Assembly: GCA_019356535.1 (NCBI GenBank)
Contig: CP037918.1
Span: 1,768,315 to 1,832,314 of the forward strand
Direction: 5' to 3'
Length of the DNA: 64,000 nucleotides
Origin: Chromatiaceae bacterium
GTDB taxonomy: Bacteria > Pseudomonadota > Gammaproteobacteria > Chromatiales > Chromatiaceae
Part shown: positions 38,858-47,525 of the stretch, piece after piece
How the letters are laid out: each line of letters starts with the position of its first letter
Position numbering within the stretch: the stretch's first letter is position 1
Translations under genes and position numbers: made by a program
The notes under the pieces: generated by a model
The model's input: the letters and a program-made list of their open reading frames with translations, nothing else
What the model was told of the DNA's origin: nothing
Databases searched by the model: none

Positions 38858-39700
38858 GTGAAAAACATCCCGGACCGGCGGCTGGCGCTCACCCTGGCGG
38901 CCTCGATGCTGCTGCACGGCATCCTGCTCTACCTGCTCTGGTACGACAGGACACCACTCCGGACCTCCAGCGCGACCACAGTGGTGGATATTCGCCTGGT
39001 GCCGGCCACGACGAGCGCCCGACCAAACACCCGACCGGCGAGCAGCACCCCACCCCCCACTCCCAGCTCGCCGCTCGACGAACCAGCGCCCCGTCCGGCA
39101 CCCGCTTCCCGGCCTGCCAGGCCACCACGACCGGCTACTCCCCGGTCAAAGCCCCCGCGCAAGGCCGTGAGGCCAACCCGGACATCACCGCCACCCTCTC
39201 GACCGGCCCGGACATCACCACCATCCTCTCGGCCAGCCCCGACATCACCGCCACCGTCTCGGCCTGCCCGCGCATCCGCGCCCCCGGCGAAACCGGCCCC
39301 ACCTCCCCCTGCTCACGCGGGCACACCGGAACAGTCGGCGGCGCCCGCCCCAGTCACCACGCACGCCACTCCAGGAGAGACCGCCGCGAAGGAGTCGGCC
39401 GGAGCCGCCGCCCTGCGCGCGCACTATCTCGGCGAACTGGCCAGCGCGATCGCGCGCAACCGGCACTATCCGCGCCTGTCGCGGCGCCGCCGCGAGGAAG
39501 GCCGTGTACTGGTGGGCTTTCACATCGCCAGCGACGGTCACTTCGAACAGGTGCGCGTGCTCGAATCCTCGGGCCGGCCCCGCCTCGACCGGGCGGCGCT
39601 GGAAACGGTCCGCCGCACCTCGCCCTTCCGCCCGCCGCCCCCCACGCTGAACGAGGCCGACCGCGAGATCCGTCTGCCAGTGGTATTCCGCCTGCAGTGA
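38858..39700 (+). CDS. TonB-like energy transducer with internal Pro-rich repeats
   Basis: A 280-residue protein with a single N-terminal membrane helix (about 11-28), a Pro/Ser/Arg-rich periplasm-spanning linker and a C-terminal TonB domain (about 200-278) with HYPRLSRRRREEGRVLVGF and DGHFEQVRVLESSG. The linker contains three near-identical 10-residue units coded by 30-bp DNA repeats and a fourth, diverged one. The start is uncertain: GTG at 38858 places the helix at the N-terminus; TTG at 38837 is possible. No exbB/exbD or TonB-dependent receptor gene is adjacent, so its motor and receptor are unknown. Confidence 0.85.
   Translation: MKNIPDRRLALTLAASMLLHGILLYLLWYDRTPLRTSSATTVVDIRLVPATTSARPNTRPASSTPPPTPSSPLDEPAPRPAPASRPARPPRPATPRSKPPRKAVRPTRTSPPPSRPARTSPPSSRPAPTSPPPSRPARASAPPAKPAPPPPAHAGTPEQSAAPAPVTTHATPGETAAKESAGAAALRAHYLGELASAIARNRHYPRLSRRRREEGRVLVGFHIASDGHFEQVRVLESSGRPRLDRAALETVRRTSPFRPPPPTLNEADREIRLPVVFRLQ
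39181..39300. repeat. 30-bp tandem repeat inside the TonB-like gene
   Basis: Units at 39181-39210, 39211-39240 and 39241-39270 start with GACATCACC and share most bases; 39271-39300 is a diverged fourth unit. The period is a multiple of three, so changes in copy number would lengthen or shorten the periplasmic linker without a frameshift. Confidence 0.85.
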
Positions 39701-40111
39701 TGCGGGACCGCAACGCTCTCTGTCCGCCCGAACTCACCGGACACGGCCTCGAAACAGGCCGGCATGCCTTGCCCGAATATTTCACCGGCCGAACAACGCT
39801 CTAGCCCTAAGAGGCTGAATGATCGAGAAAAATGGCAAAAAGGGAGGCCATTCGCCGGTTACAGTTTGCCCCCCGCGTTGTTCTATCCTGATTCCGGCGC
39901 TTTCTCTCTCGCTATGACCTGGTTTTCACTCAAGCGATAGCGCAAGCTATCGCTTGAGCGCTAAACCGGCGCCACAGCGGCTGCGAATTCCGTCGGCTCT
40001 CGGGATGCCGGTGGAAACATCCGAGCCAGTCAGCGCCGACCTGCAAGCGCGATTTTGCTATACTCCGCGCCCATCTCGGCACCATGCCGACATCGAAACC
40101 GGACAGAGACG
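39701..40111. other. Non-coding spacer between the TonB-like gene and infA
   Basis: No frame in this 411-base stretch looks like a gene. It holds a perfect long inverted repeat (39929-39958) and a TATACT -10-like hexamer at 40059-40064 on the plus strand, 47 bases before the infA start, with no strong -35. The sequence around 39810-39900 has a lower GC content than the genes on either side. Confidence 0.7.
39929..39958. repeat. Perfect 13-bp inverted repeat with 4-base loop
   Basis: CTCAAGCGATAGC (39929-39941) and GCTATCGCTTGAG (39946-39958) flank GCAA. It would form a very stable hairpin in RNA or a cruciform in DNA. There is no T-run after it on either strand, so it is not a simple terminator. 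It may be a dispersed palindromic element or a protein-binding site. Confidence 0.8.
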
Positions 40112-40330
40112 ATGGCAAAAGAAGACGTGATCGAAATGGAAGGGACTGTGATCGAGACCCTTCCCAATACCATGTTCCGCGTGGAGCTGGAGAACGGCCA
40201 TGTGGTGACGGCCCATATCTCGGGCAAGATGCGTAAACACTACATCCGCATCCTCACCGGCGACAAGGTCAAGGTGGAACTGACCCCCTACGACCTGACC
40301 AAGGGCCGCATCACCTACCGCGAGCGCTGA
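40112..40330 (+). CDS. infA: Translation initiation factor IF-1
   Basis: Single OB-fold protein of 72 residues, the exact usual length, starting [13 protein letters not shown] and containing the [14 protein letters not shown] and [13 protein letters not shown] segments. It binds the A site of the 30S subunit during initiation. It is convergent with clpA, as in E. coli. Confidence 0.98.
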   Translation: MAKEDVIEMEGTVIETLPNTMFRVELENGHVVTAHISGKMRKHYIRILTGDKVKVELTPYDLTKGRITYRER

Positions 40331-40360
40331 TCCCGGCGCGTCCGCTCTGCCCCGCGGCGC

Positions 40361-42619
40361 TCAGTGCACCTGCCGCGGGCGGATATCGAACGCCAGCTCG
40401 TCGTCCTCCAGGGTGATCCGCACCTCGCCACCCTGTGCCAGGCGGCCGAACAGCAGATCCTCGGCCAGCCGCTTCTTGATCTTCTCGCGGATCAACCGCG
40501 ACATGGGCCGCGCGCCCATCAGCGGGTCGTGGCCGTGCTTGGCCAGCCACTCGCGCGCCGCCTGATCGACCGACAGGGTCACGCCCTTCTCCGCCAGTTG
40601 CTGCTCCAGCTCGAACAGGAACTTGTCCACCACGTGCGCGATGGTCTTCTCGTCCAACGGGGCGAACTGGATGATGGCATCCAGACGGTTGCGGAACTCG
40701 GGGGTGAACAGCTTCTCGATGGCCTGCATGCCATCGCTGGAGTGATCCTGGGAGGTGAAGCCAATCGACCGCCGCGACATCTCCGAGGCCCCCGCATTGG
40801 TGGTCATGACGATGATCACGTTGCGGAAATCCGCCTTGCGCCCGTTGTTGTCGGTGAGCGTGCCGTGGTCCATCACCTGCAGCAACAGGTTGAACACGTC
40901 GGGGTGGGCCTTTTCGATCTCGTCGAGCAACAGCACCGCGTGCGGATGCTTGTTGATCTCTTCGGTGAGCAGCCCACCCTGGTCGAAGCCCACGTAGCCC
41001 GGCGGCGCACCGATCAGGCGCGAGACGGTGTGGCGCTCCATGTATTCGGACATGTCGAAACGGATCAGCTTCAGTCCCAGCACGCGCGCAAGCTGGCGGG
41101 TCACCTCGGTCTTGCCCACCCCGGTGGGGCCGGCAAACAGGAAGGAGCCGATCGGCTTGTCCTCGGTGCCCAAGCCCGAACGGTTCATGCGGATGGCCGA
41201 GGCCAGCGCCTCGATCGCCGGATCCTGCCCGAAGACCACCATCTGCAGGTCGCGGGTGAGGTTCTTCAGCGCTTCGGTGTCGCTGGAAGAGACCTTGCGC
41301 GGCGGGATACGCGCGATCTTGGCCACGATGGCCTCGATCTCCCCCACGCCGATGGTCTTGCGCCGCTTCGAGGGCGCAAGCAGCCGGTTGGCCGCCCCGG
41401 CCTCGTCGATCACGTCGATGGCCTTGTCGGGCATGTGCCGGTCGTTGATGTACTTGTCGGCCAGCTCGGCGGCAGCGCGCAGCGCGCGTGCCGAGTACTT
41501 CACCTGATGATGCTCCTCGAAGCGACTCTTGAGCCCCTTGAGGATCTTGATGGTGTCCTCCACCGAGGGTTCCTCGATATCGACCTTCTGGAAGCGCCGC
41601 GCCAGCGCGCGGTCCTTCTCGAAGATACCGCGGTACTCCTGGTACGTGGTCGAGCCGATGCAGCGCAGCTCACCGTTGGCCAGCATGGGCTTGATCAGAT
41701 TGGAGGCGTCCATCACTCCACCCGAGGCCGCACCGGCACCGATGATGGTGTGGATCTCGTCGATGAACAGGATGGCCTCGGGCTGCGCCTTGAGCTCGGC
41801 CAGCACGGCCTTGAGACGCTTCTCGAAGTCACCCCGGTACTTGGTGCCGGCCACCAAACTACCCAGGTCCAGCGCATAGATGGTGCAATCGGCAAGCACC
41901 TCCGGCACCTCGCCATCGACAATGCGTTTGGCCAGCCCCTCGGCGATGGCGGTCTTGCCCACACCGGCCTCGCCGACCAGCAGGGGGTTGTTCTTGCGCC
42001 GCCGGCACAGGATCTGGATGGTGCGCTCCACCTCGAGCTGGCGGCCGATCAGCGGGTCGATGCGTCCCTCGCGCGCCAGGGCGTTGAGATTGCTCGCCCA
42101 GCTCGCCAGCGCACTGGTCTCTTCCTGTCCCTCCCCACCCTCGGACGGCAGCTCACCCTCGCTGCGCTGCTGCTCGGACTCGCTGGACACCTTGGAGATG
42201 CCATGTGAAATGTAGTTGACCACGTCCAGGCGGGTGACGCCCTGCTTTTCCAGGAAATACACCGCCTGCGAATCCTGTTCGCTGAAGATGGCCACCAGCA
42301 CGTTGGCACCACTGACCTCGGTCTTCTCGGAGGATTGCACATGGAACACCGCGCGCTGCAGCACGCGCTGAAAGCCCAGAGTGGGCTGGGTCTCGCGCTC
42401 GTCGCCAGCCGGGATGCGCGGCGTAGTCTCCTCGAGGAATTCCTCGAGATCACGGCGCAGCACTGACAGGTCGGCCGCGCAGGCGCGCAACACCTCGGCC
42501 GCGGTGGGGTTGTCGAGCAGGGCCAGCAGCAGGTGTTCGATGGTCATGAACTCATGCTGATGTGCCCGGGCCTCACGAAAGGCCTGATTGAGGGTGAATT
42601 CGAGTTCCTTGCTCAGCAT
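40361..42619 (-). CDS. clpA: ATP-dependent Clp protease ATP-binding subunit ClpA
   Basis: AAA+ unfoldase that feeds substrates into ClpP. The 752-residue protein (758 in E. coli) has the N-terminal ClpS-binding repeat domain (about 1-145), AAA module 1 with GEAGVGKT and the ILFIDEIHTIIG Walker B, and AAA module 2 with GPTGVGKT and LLLDEIEKAHPDV, plus the ClpP-docking loop region between. The ATG at 42619 gives the usual MLSKELE start. It lies 62 bases downstream of clpS. Confidence 0.98.
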   Translation of the reverse strand: MLSKELEFTLNQAFREARAHQHEFMTIEHLLLALLDNPTAAEVLRACAADLSVLRRDLEEFLEETTPRIPAGDERETQPTLGFQRVLQRAVFHVQSSEKTEVSGANVLVAIFSEQDSQAVYFLEKQGVTRLDVVNYISHGISKVSSESEQQRSEGELPSEGGEGQEETSALASWASNLNALAREGRIDPLIGRQLEVERTIQILCRRRKNNPLLVGEAGVGKTAIAEGLAKRIVDGEVPEVLADCTIYALDLGSLVAGTKYRGDFEKRLKAVLAELKAQPEAILFIDEIHTIIGAGAASGGVMDASNLIKPMLANGELRCIGSTTYQEYRGIFEKDRALARRFQKVDIEEPSVEDTIKILKGLKSRFEEHHQVKYSARALRAAAELADKYINDRHMPDKAIDVIDEAGAANRLLAPSKRRKTIGVGEIEAIVAKIARIPPRKVSSSDTEALKNLTRDLQMVVFGQDPAIEALASAIRMNRSGLGTEDKPIGSFLFAGPTGVGKTEVTRQLARVLGLKLIRFDMSEYMERHTVSRLIGAPPGYVGFDQGGLLTEEINKHPHAVLLLDEIEKAHPDVFNLLLQVMDHGTLTDNNGRKADFRNVIIVMTTNAGASEMSRRSIGFTSQDHSSDGMQAIEKLFTPEFRNRLDAIIQFAPLDEKTIAHVVDKFLFELEQQLAEKGVTLSVDQAAREWLAKHGHDPLMGARPMSRLIREKIKKRLAEDLLFGRLAQGGEVRITLEDDELAFDIRPRQVH

Positions 42620-42681
42620 GTCGTGTCGAACCTGTTGCGGCGTGTCAGGGTATGGACCCTCGTGACGCTTGAAAAAATCCC

Positions 42682-43008
42682 CTAGGCCTCTTCCATGTCG
42701 CACAGCAGGGGGTGCTGGTTGGCGCGCGAAAACTCATTGACCTGGTTCACCTTGGTCTCGGCGATCTCGCGGGTGAATACCCCGCATACGCCCACGCCCT
42801 GGGTGTGCACGTGCAGCATCACCCGCGTGGCCTTCTCACGGTCCATGTGGAAGAAGTGCTCGAGCACGTGCACCACGAACTCCATGGGAGTGTAGTCGTC
42901 ATTCAGCAGGATGACCTTGTACATGGGCGGGCGCTTGAGCTCCGGCTTTGCCGGTTCGACCGCCAGGCCACCCTCATCGTCGTGCAGATGATCGTCTTTG
43001 CTGCTCAT
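42682..43008 (-). CDS. clpS: ClpS, N-end rule adaptor of ClpAP
   Basis: Adaptor that delivers proteins with destabilising N-terminal residues to ClpA. The 108-residue protein has a disordered acidic N-terminus and the core with [24 protein letters not shown], the VMLHVHTQG substrate-site and the C-terminal [21 protein letters not shown]. Upstream of clpA and divergent from cspD, as in E. coli. Confidence 0.98.
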   Translation of the reverse strand: MSSKDDHLHDDEGGLAVEPAKPELKRPPMYKVILLNDDYTPMEFVVHVLEHFFHMDREKATRVMLHVHTQGVGVCGVFTREIAETKVNQVNEFSRANQHPLLCDMEEA

Positions 43009-43158
43009 GTCCTGTTTCGAATATGCACTGGCACCAATTCCTATTCTGACCCATGGACATCGAGTTGCAAACGCAGGATTTCAAGGGCGATACCGCCTCG
43101 CACCCCATGTATCAGTATATCCGAATTTACAAATGTTTTGAGAATACAGTCACTTGTT

Positions 43159-43186
43159 TGACCGACGGCGGGCAAGGTCTATACTC
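43159..43186 (+). promoter_or_regulatory. Sigma-70 promoter of cspD with a long 5' leader
   Basis: TTGACC (43159-43164), a 16-base spacer and TATACT (43181-43186). Transcription starting near 43193 would leave a leader of about 92 bases before the cspD ATG, similar in kind to the structured leaders of cold-shock genes. Confidence 0.8.
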
Positions 43187-43284
43187 GGAGAGCGATGTCA
43201 TATCAGGGCAGTGCAGTCGATAACAAGATAAACAGCACCGCTGCCCCAAGCATCGATGCGGAAAACCCCATGGGAGGACTGACG

Positions 43285-43503
43285 ATGGTCACTGGAGTAG
43301 TAAAGTGGTTCAACAATGCAAAGGGTTACGGCTTCGTGACCCCGGACGAAGGTGATCAGGATATCTTCGTCCATTTCAGCGCAATCGAGATGGAGGGCTA
43401 CCGGACGCTGAAGGAAGGCCAGCGCGTGGAGTTCGAGGTGGAGGAAGGCCCCAAGGGCCTGCACGCTCTGCGACTACACACCATCCAGCCGGCCATGGCC
43501 TGA
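43285..43503 (+). CDS. cspD: Cold-shock domain protein CspD-like
   Basis: A 72-residue single-stranded nucleic acid binding protein with RNP1 (KGYGFVTP) and RNP2 (DIFVHFSAI). In E. coli CspD is induced in stationary phase and inhibits replication; the position beside clpS supports this identity over other Csp paralogues. The ATG at 43285 has GGGAGG seven bases upstream; an ATG at 43270 is less likely. A bidirectional terminator follows. Confidence 0.93.
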   Translation: MVTGVVKWFNNAKGYGFVTPDEGDQDIFVHFSAIEMEGYRTLKEGQRVEFEVEEGPKGLHALRLHTIQPAMA

Positions 43504-43516
43504 TCCGGGCAGATGC

Positions 43517-43555
43517 AAAAAACCCCGACCGGCCCCAGCCAGTCGGGGTTTTTTT
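43517..43555. terminator. Bidirectional intrinsic terminator between cspD and icd
   Basis: CCCCGAC (43523-43529) pairs with GTCGGGG (43542-43548). A-rich sequence precedes the stem and a run of seven T residues follows, so it can end both the plus-strand cspD and the minus-strand icd transcripts. Confidence 0.92.
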
Positions 43556-43573
43556 GTGTCCGCCAGCCGCGGT

Positions 43574-44830
43574 TCACAGGTTGGCGATCATGGCGTCTCC
43601 GAACTGCGAACAGCTCAGCAGGGTCGCGCCCTCCATCAGGCGTTCCAGGTCGTAGGTCACCGTTTTGGCACTGATGGTCTTGCCCATGGCGTCGATGATG
43701 CGATCGGCCGCCTCGGTCCAGCCCATGTGACGCAGCATCATCTCGGCCGAGAGGATCAACGAACCGGGGTTGACCTTGTCCTGACCCGCGTACTTGGGCG
43801 CAGTGCCGTGGGTAGCCTCGAACATGGCCACGGTGTCCGACAGGTTGGCGCCCGGCGCGATGCCGATGCCGCCGACCTGGGCGGCCAAGGCGTCCGAGAT
43901 GTAGTCGCCGTTCAGGTTGAGTGTGGCGATCACGTCGTACTCCTTCGGGCGCAGCAGGATCTGCTGCAGGAAGGCATCGGCGATCACGTCCTTGACCACG
44001 ATCTCGCGGCCGGTCTTCGGGTTCTTGAAGGTACACCAGGGGCCGCCATCCAGTTCCACCGCGCCGAACTCGTCCTTCGCCAGCTCATACCCCCATTCCT
44101 TGAAGGCACCCTCGGTGAACTTCATGATGTTGCCCTTGTGCACCAAGGTCACCGAGGCACGGTCGTTGTCGATGGCGTACTGGATGGCCTTGCGCACCAG
44201 GCGTTTGGTCCCTTCCTCGGAGACGGGTTTGATACCGATGCCCGACGTCCCCGGGAAGCGGATCTTGGTCACCCCCATCTCGTTCTGCAGGAAGTCGATG
44301 ACCTTCTTCACCTCGGGCGTGCCCGCGGCCCACTCCACTCCGGCATAGATGTCCTCGGAGTTCTCGCGGAAGATCACCATGTCGGTGTGCTCCGGGTGCT
44401 TGAGCGGGCTGGGCGTGCCGTTGAAATAGCGCACCGGGCGCTGGCAGACGTACAGGTCCAGTTCCTGGCGCAGGCTGACGTTGAGCGAACGGATGCCCCC
44501 ACCCACCGGGGTGGTCAGCGGCCCCTTGATCGACACCACGTAGTCGCGCACTGCCTCCAGCGTCTCCTTGGGGAGCCAGACGCCCTCGCCGTACACACGG
44601 GTGGCCTTCTCGCCGGCATAGATCTCCATCCAGGCGATGCGCCGCGCGCTGCCATAACTCTTCTCGACCGCGGCATCGACGACCTTCTTCATCACCGGGG
44701 TGATGTCCACACCGATACCGTCGCCCTCGATGAAGGGCACGATGGGATGATCCGGCACATTCAGGGAGTTGTCGGAATTGACGCTGATCTTCTGCCCGTC
44801 GGCAGGAACCTGTATCTTGTCGAAAGCCAT
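43574..44830 (-). CDS. icd: NADP-dependent isocitrate dehydrogenase
   Basis: Converts isocitrate to 2-oxoglutarate in the TCA cycle. The 418-residue protein matches the E. coli-type enzyme (416): [13 protein letters not shown], the substrate loop [20 protein letters not shown] with the regulatory Ser of AceK phosphorylation, [12 protein letters not shown], the NADP-binding [11 protein letters not shown] and the C-terminal YDLERLMEG. The ATG at 44830 starts MAFDKIQVP. It is divergent from rluE with 53 bases between, so the promoters overlap. Confidence 0.98.
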   Translation of the reverse strand: MAFDKIQVPADGQKISVNSDNSLNVPDHPIVPFIEGDGIGVDITPVMKKVVDAAVEKSYGSARRIAWMEIYAGEKATRVYGEGVWLPKETLEAVRDYVVSIKGPLTTPVGGGIRSLNVSLRQELDLYVCQRPVRYFNGTPSPLKHPEHTDMVIFRENSEDIYAGVEWAAGTPEVKKVIDFLQNEMGVTKIRFPGTSGIGIKPVSEEGTKRLVRKAIQYAIDNDRASVTLVHKGNIMKFTEGAFKEWGYELAKDEFGAVELDGGPWCTFKNPKTGREIVVKDVIADAFLQQILLRPKEYDVIATLNLNGDYISDALAAQVGGIGIAPGANLSDTVAMFEATHGTAPKYAGQDKVNPGSLILSAEMMLRHMGWTEAADRIIDAMGKTISAKTVTYDLERLMEGATLLSCSQFGDAMIANL

Positions 44831-44883
44831 GAAATGATCCGTTCGGTTTGGGAAAGCCCGGCATTTTACCACCATCACCCCCC

Positions 44884-45483
44884 ATGCCCCGACTCGTCCT
44901 GTTCAACAAGCCCTTCGGCGTGCTCAGCCAGTTCACCGACGGGGAAAACCGCGCCACCCTCGCCGACTGGATCGACCTGCCCGGCGTCTACCCGGCCGGA
45001 CGGCTGGACCGCGACAGCGAGGGCCTGCTGCTGCTTACCGACGACGGCGCCCTGGCGCACCGTCTCACCCACCCGCGCCGCCACACCTGGAAGACCTACT
45101 TGGCACAGGTCGAGGGCGAGATCGACGAGCCCGCGCTGGCGGCACTGCGTGCCGGCATCACCCTGAAGGACGGCCCCACCCTGCCGGCGCGCGCCCGCCG
45201 CGTGGCCGAACCGGACTGGCTGTGGCCGCGCGACCCGCCGGTACGCTACCGCGCGCGCATCCCCACCAGCTGGCTGGAGCTGCAGATCCGCGAAGGCCGC
45301 AACCGCCAGGTCCGGCGCATGACCGCGCAGGTCGGCTTCCCTACCCTGCGCCTGGTCCGCACCCGCATCGGCGACTGGCGACTCGACGACCTGGCGCCGG
45401 GGCAATGGCGGGTGCTCGAGGTACGCGACGGTCCGCCTGCCCCGCGGCGAAAGAAGGCCCCGAAACGTCGTCGGAGACGTTGA
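44884..45483 (+). CDS. rluE: 23S rRNA pseudouridine synthase, RluE type
   Basis: Isomerises a uridine (U2457 in E. coli) in 23S rRNA. The 199-residue protein has the catalytic motif [18 protein letters not shown] with the active Asp, the KTYLAQVEG segment, and the [11 protein letters not shown] motif, with no S4 domain, as in RluE. The C-terminal tail is very basic ([10 protein letters not shown]). E. coli also has rluE divergent from icd, which supports the assignment. Confidence 0.95.
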   Translation: MPRLVLFNKPFGVLSQFTDGENRATLADWIDLPGVYPAGRLDRDSEGLLLLTDDGALAHRLTHPRRHTWKTYLAQVEGEIDEPALAALRAGITLKDGPTLPARARRVAEPDWLWPRDPPVRYRARIPTSWLELQIREGRNRQVRRMTAQVGFPTLRLVRTRIGDWRLDDLAPGQWRVLEVRDGPPAPRRKKAPKRRRRR

Positions 45484-45492
45484 CTCTCTGGC

Positions 45493-46830
45493 TCAGGACG
45501 TATCGCGCAGGCGCTTGAGGTGCCGGTAGAGCGTGCGTTCGCTGATACCCAGGCGCTCGGCGGCGCGCCCACGGTGGCCATCGCACTCGGCCAGCACCCG
45601 CAGCATCTCCTCGACCGAGGGGCCGTTGCTCCGGCGATCGAGCAGGCGCAGCATCTCCTCATCGAACGCCGGCCCGGCCTGGGCACGGTCGGCGTCATCG
45701 GCGAACAGCAGGTGATCGAACACCAGATGCTCAACCCGCAAAGGTTCGTCCGCGGCGTAGATCACCGCACGCTCGACCAGGTTGCGCAACTCGCGGACGT
45801 TGCCGGGATAGTCATGGGCGAGCAGTGCTGCTTCCACCTCGGGCGCCAGTTCACGCAACGCCGCATCGGCCTGGAACTGGCGCAGAAAATGCTGCGCCAA
45901 CAGGGGGATATCCTTGCGCCGCTCACGCAGCGGCGGAAGCTGTATAGGAAAAGCCGAAAGGCGGTAGTACAGATCCCTGCGCAGATTGCCCTGTTCCACC
46001 CGCTGTTGCAGCTCGCCGATGGAAGCGATGATGACCCGCACATCGACCCGCCGGTAATCGGTTGCGCCCAGCGGCTGGATCTCCCCGCATTCCAGCGCAC
46101 GCAACAGCTTCAGCTGCGAGGCCAGCGGCAGCTCGCAGATCTCGTCGATGAACAGGGTGCCGCCATCGGCCTGCTGAAACACCCCCTCGGCCAGCGCCTC
46201 GCCATCGGCCGCGAGCTGACCGAACAACCGCCGGTCCAGTTCCTCGCTGCCCCCGCTGGCCGCGCAGTCGAACACCACGAAAGGCCCGTCGGCCCGGTCG
46301 GAGCGCTGGTGGATATAACGCGCCAGGCACTCCTTGCCGGTCCCACTCTCGCCCACCAGCAACACCGTGGTACGTGTCGGCGCCACGCGCTGTGCCTGCT
46401 TGACCACCAACTGCATGGCCTCCGCACGACCGACCAGGAACTCTTCCGTACTGCGGGTACGCACCGGGATGATGCTCTCACCCATGAACTGGAGCTGCCC
46501 CTGTTCATCGAACAGCGGCGTGGCATTGATCTGCACCTGCTCCTCGTTACCCTGACCGTCGTAATGTACATGCATCACCTGGATCGCCTCGCCGCTGCGG
46601 AACAACTCTTCCAGCGGGCAGTGCTCGCCGTGCTCGCTGCACGGACTGTCGAGGTGATGCGACACCTCGTGACAACGTCGGCCGATCAAGGACTCGGGCG
46701 TCACCCCGTAATGCCGCGCATAGTGGCGGTTGGCGGTGACAATGGTGTAGTTGCGATCGATCACGACGAAAGGGTCGGGGAAACTATCGATCAACTGCTG
46801 GCAGTTGGGCTCCCGGATCTTCTTGCGCAC
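45493..46830 (-). CDS. PAS–AAA+–Fis regulator related to sigma-54 activators but without GAFTGA
   Basis: A 445-residue regulator. Residues 12-125 form a PAS domain with a Cys/His-rich insertion (CHEVSHHLDSPC and EHCPL, 53-73) seen in some redox- or metal-sensing PAS proteins. The AAA+ domain (about 133-355) has Walker A GESGTGKE (160-167), Walker B GGTLFIDEI (223-231), the arginine region RRDLYYRL and YPGNVRELRN. The GAFTGA loop that contacts sigma-54 should lie between 200 and 220 but reads QLAADGEALAEGVF, and the segment is shortened. The C-terminal Fis-type HTH is intact (417-441). It may therefore not activate sigma-54. It is divergent from a secreted DsrE-like gene. Confidence 0.9.
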   Translation of the reverse strand: MRKKIREPNCQQLIDSFPDPFVVIDRNYTIVTANRHYARHYGVTPESLIGRRCHEVSHHLDSPCSEHGEHCPLEELFRSGEAIQVMHVHYDGQGNEEQVQINATPLFDEQGQLQFMGESIIPVRTRSTEEFLVGRAEAMQLVVKQAQRVAPTRTTVLLVGESGTGKECLARYIHQRSDRADGPFVVFDCAASGGSEELDRRLFGQLAADGEALAEGVFQQADGGTLFIDEICELPLASQLKLLRALECGEIQPLGATDYRRVDVRVIIASIGELQQRVEQGNLRRDLYYRLSAFPIQLPPLRERRKDIPLLAQHFLRQFQADAALRELAPEVEAALLAHDYPGNVRELRNLVERAVIYAADEPLRVEHLVFDHLLFADDADRAQAGPAFDEEMLRLLDRRSNGPSVEEMLRVLAECDGHRGRAAERLGISERTLYRHLKRLRDTS

Positions 46831-46961
46831 CTCTTACCTCCCTGGGGTCTGGGCCGGCCGATCCTCTGCGTGACCTGACCGGTGCCGGGACTGACAAGCT
46901 GTCATTCCCGTCAATCCTGACTATCCTAACGTATAGCCGTCCCGGTTTTACGGAGAACGCC

Positions 46962-47471
46962 ATGAATGGATGGAAGAACTGCCTCCTCTGCATGGCGTTA
47001 TGCTGCCTGCCCCTGACCGCTTCGGCCGGCCGTCTTGTCGAGACACCCTACGAAGATCCGAAGGCGGTCTTCGACTTCTACTTCGACGACCCGCGTCACA
47101 TCGACAGCGCCCTGTACTGGCTGCGCGCTTACATCAATCCCCTGACCGAATCGCCCTACGACCTGGCCCCGGAAATGATGGACGTCGTGGTGGTGATCCA
47201 CGGCACCGAACTGGTGACCGTGGCAACCAAGAACTACGAGAAATACCGCAACGCCGTGGATCGCATGCGCTATTACGCATTGCTCGGGGTGAAATTCCGC
47301 GTCTGCGGCCTGGCCGCCGCCGATTTCGGGTACCGCACCGAGGACTTCCAGGACTTCATCGAGGTGGCCCCCTCGGCCATCACCGAGTTGGGCCACTGGC
47401 AGCAGCAGGGCTACGCCCTGATCACCCCACGCATCCTGGAAAAACGGTTCCGTCTCGAAGAGATCCGCTGA
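46962..47471 (+). CDS. Exported DsrE-family protein
   Basis: A 169-residue precursor with a signal peptide (about 1-22, ending ASA-GRL) and a DsrE-like alpha/beta fold: VFDFYFDDPRHIDSALYWLRAYI, VVVVIHGTELVTV and a single late Cys in GVKFRVCGLAAADFG. The pattern is similar to that of the protein at 26589, though the N-terminal half is longer. GGAGAACGCC precedes the ATG. The divergent PAS/AAA+ regulator is a likely controller. A sulfur-relay or sulfide-related role is possible in the periplasm but is not proven for exported members. Confidence 0.83.
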   Translation: MNGWKNCLLCMALCCLPLTASAGRLVETPYEDPKAVFDFYFDDPRHIDSALYWLRAYINPLTESPYDLAPEMMDVVVVIHGTELVTVATKNYEKYRNAVDRMRYYALLGVKFRVCGLAAADFGYRTEDFQDFIEVAPSAITELGHWQQQGYALITPRILEKRFRLEEIR

Positions 47472-47525
47472 CGCCGCCCCGTCCTGTGCGAGAATAGATG
47501 GCTTTCGATCCGTCGTATCGTCGCC

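Noticed and set aside
46831-46961. A sigma-54 promoter between the PAS/AAA+ regulator and the DsrE-like gene
   Set aside because: No GG-N10-GC pair with the TGGCAC/TTGCA context was found on either strand. A small TGACA-AGC-TGTCA palindrome (46893-46905) is present but too short to interpret.
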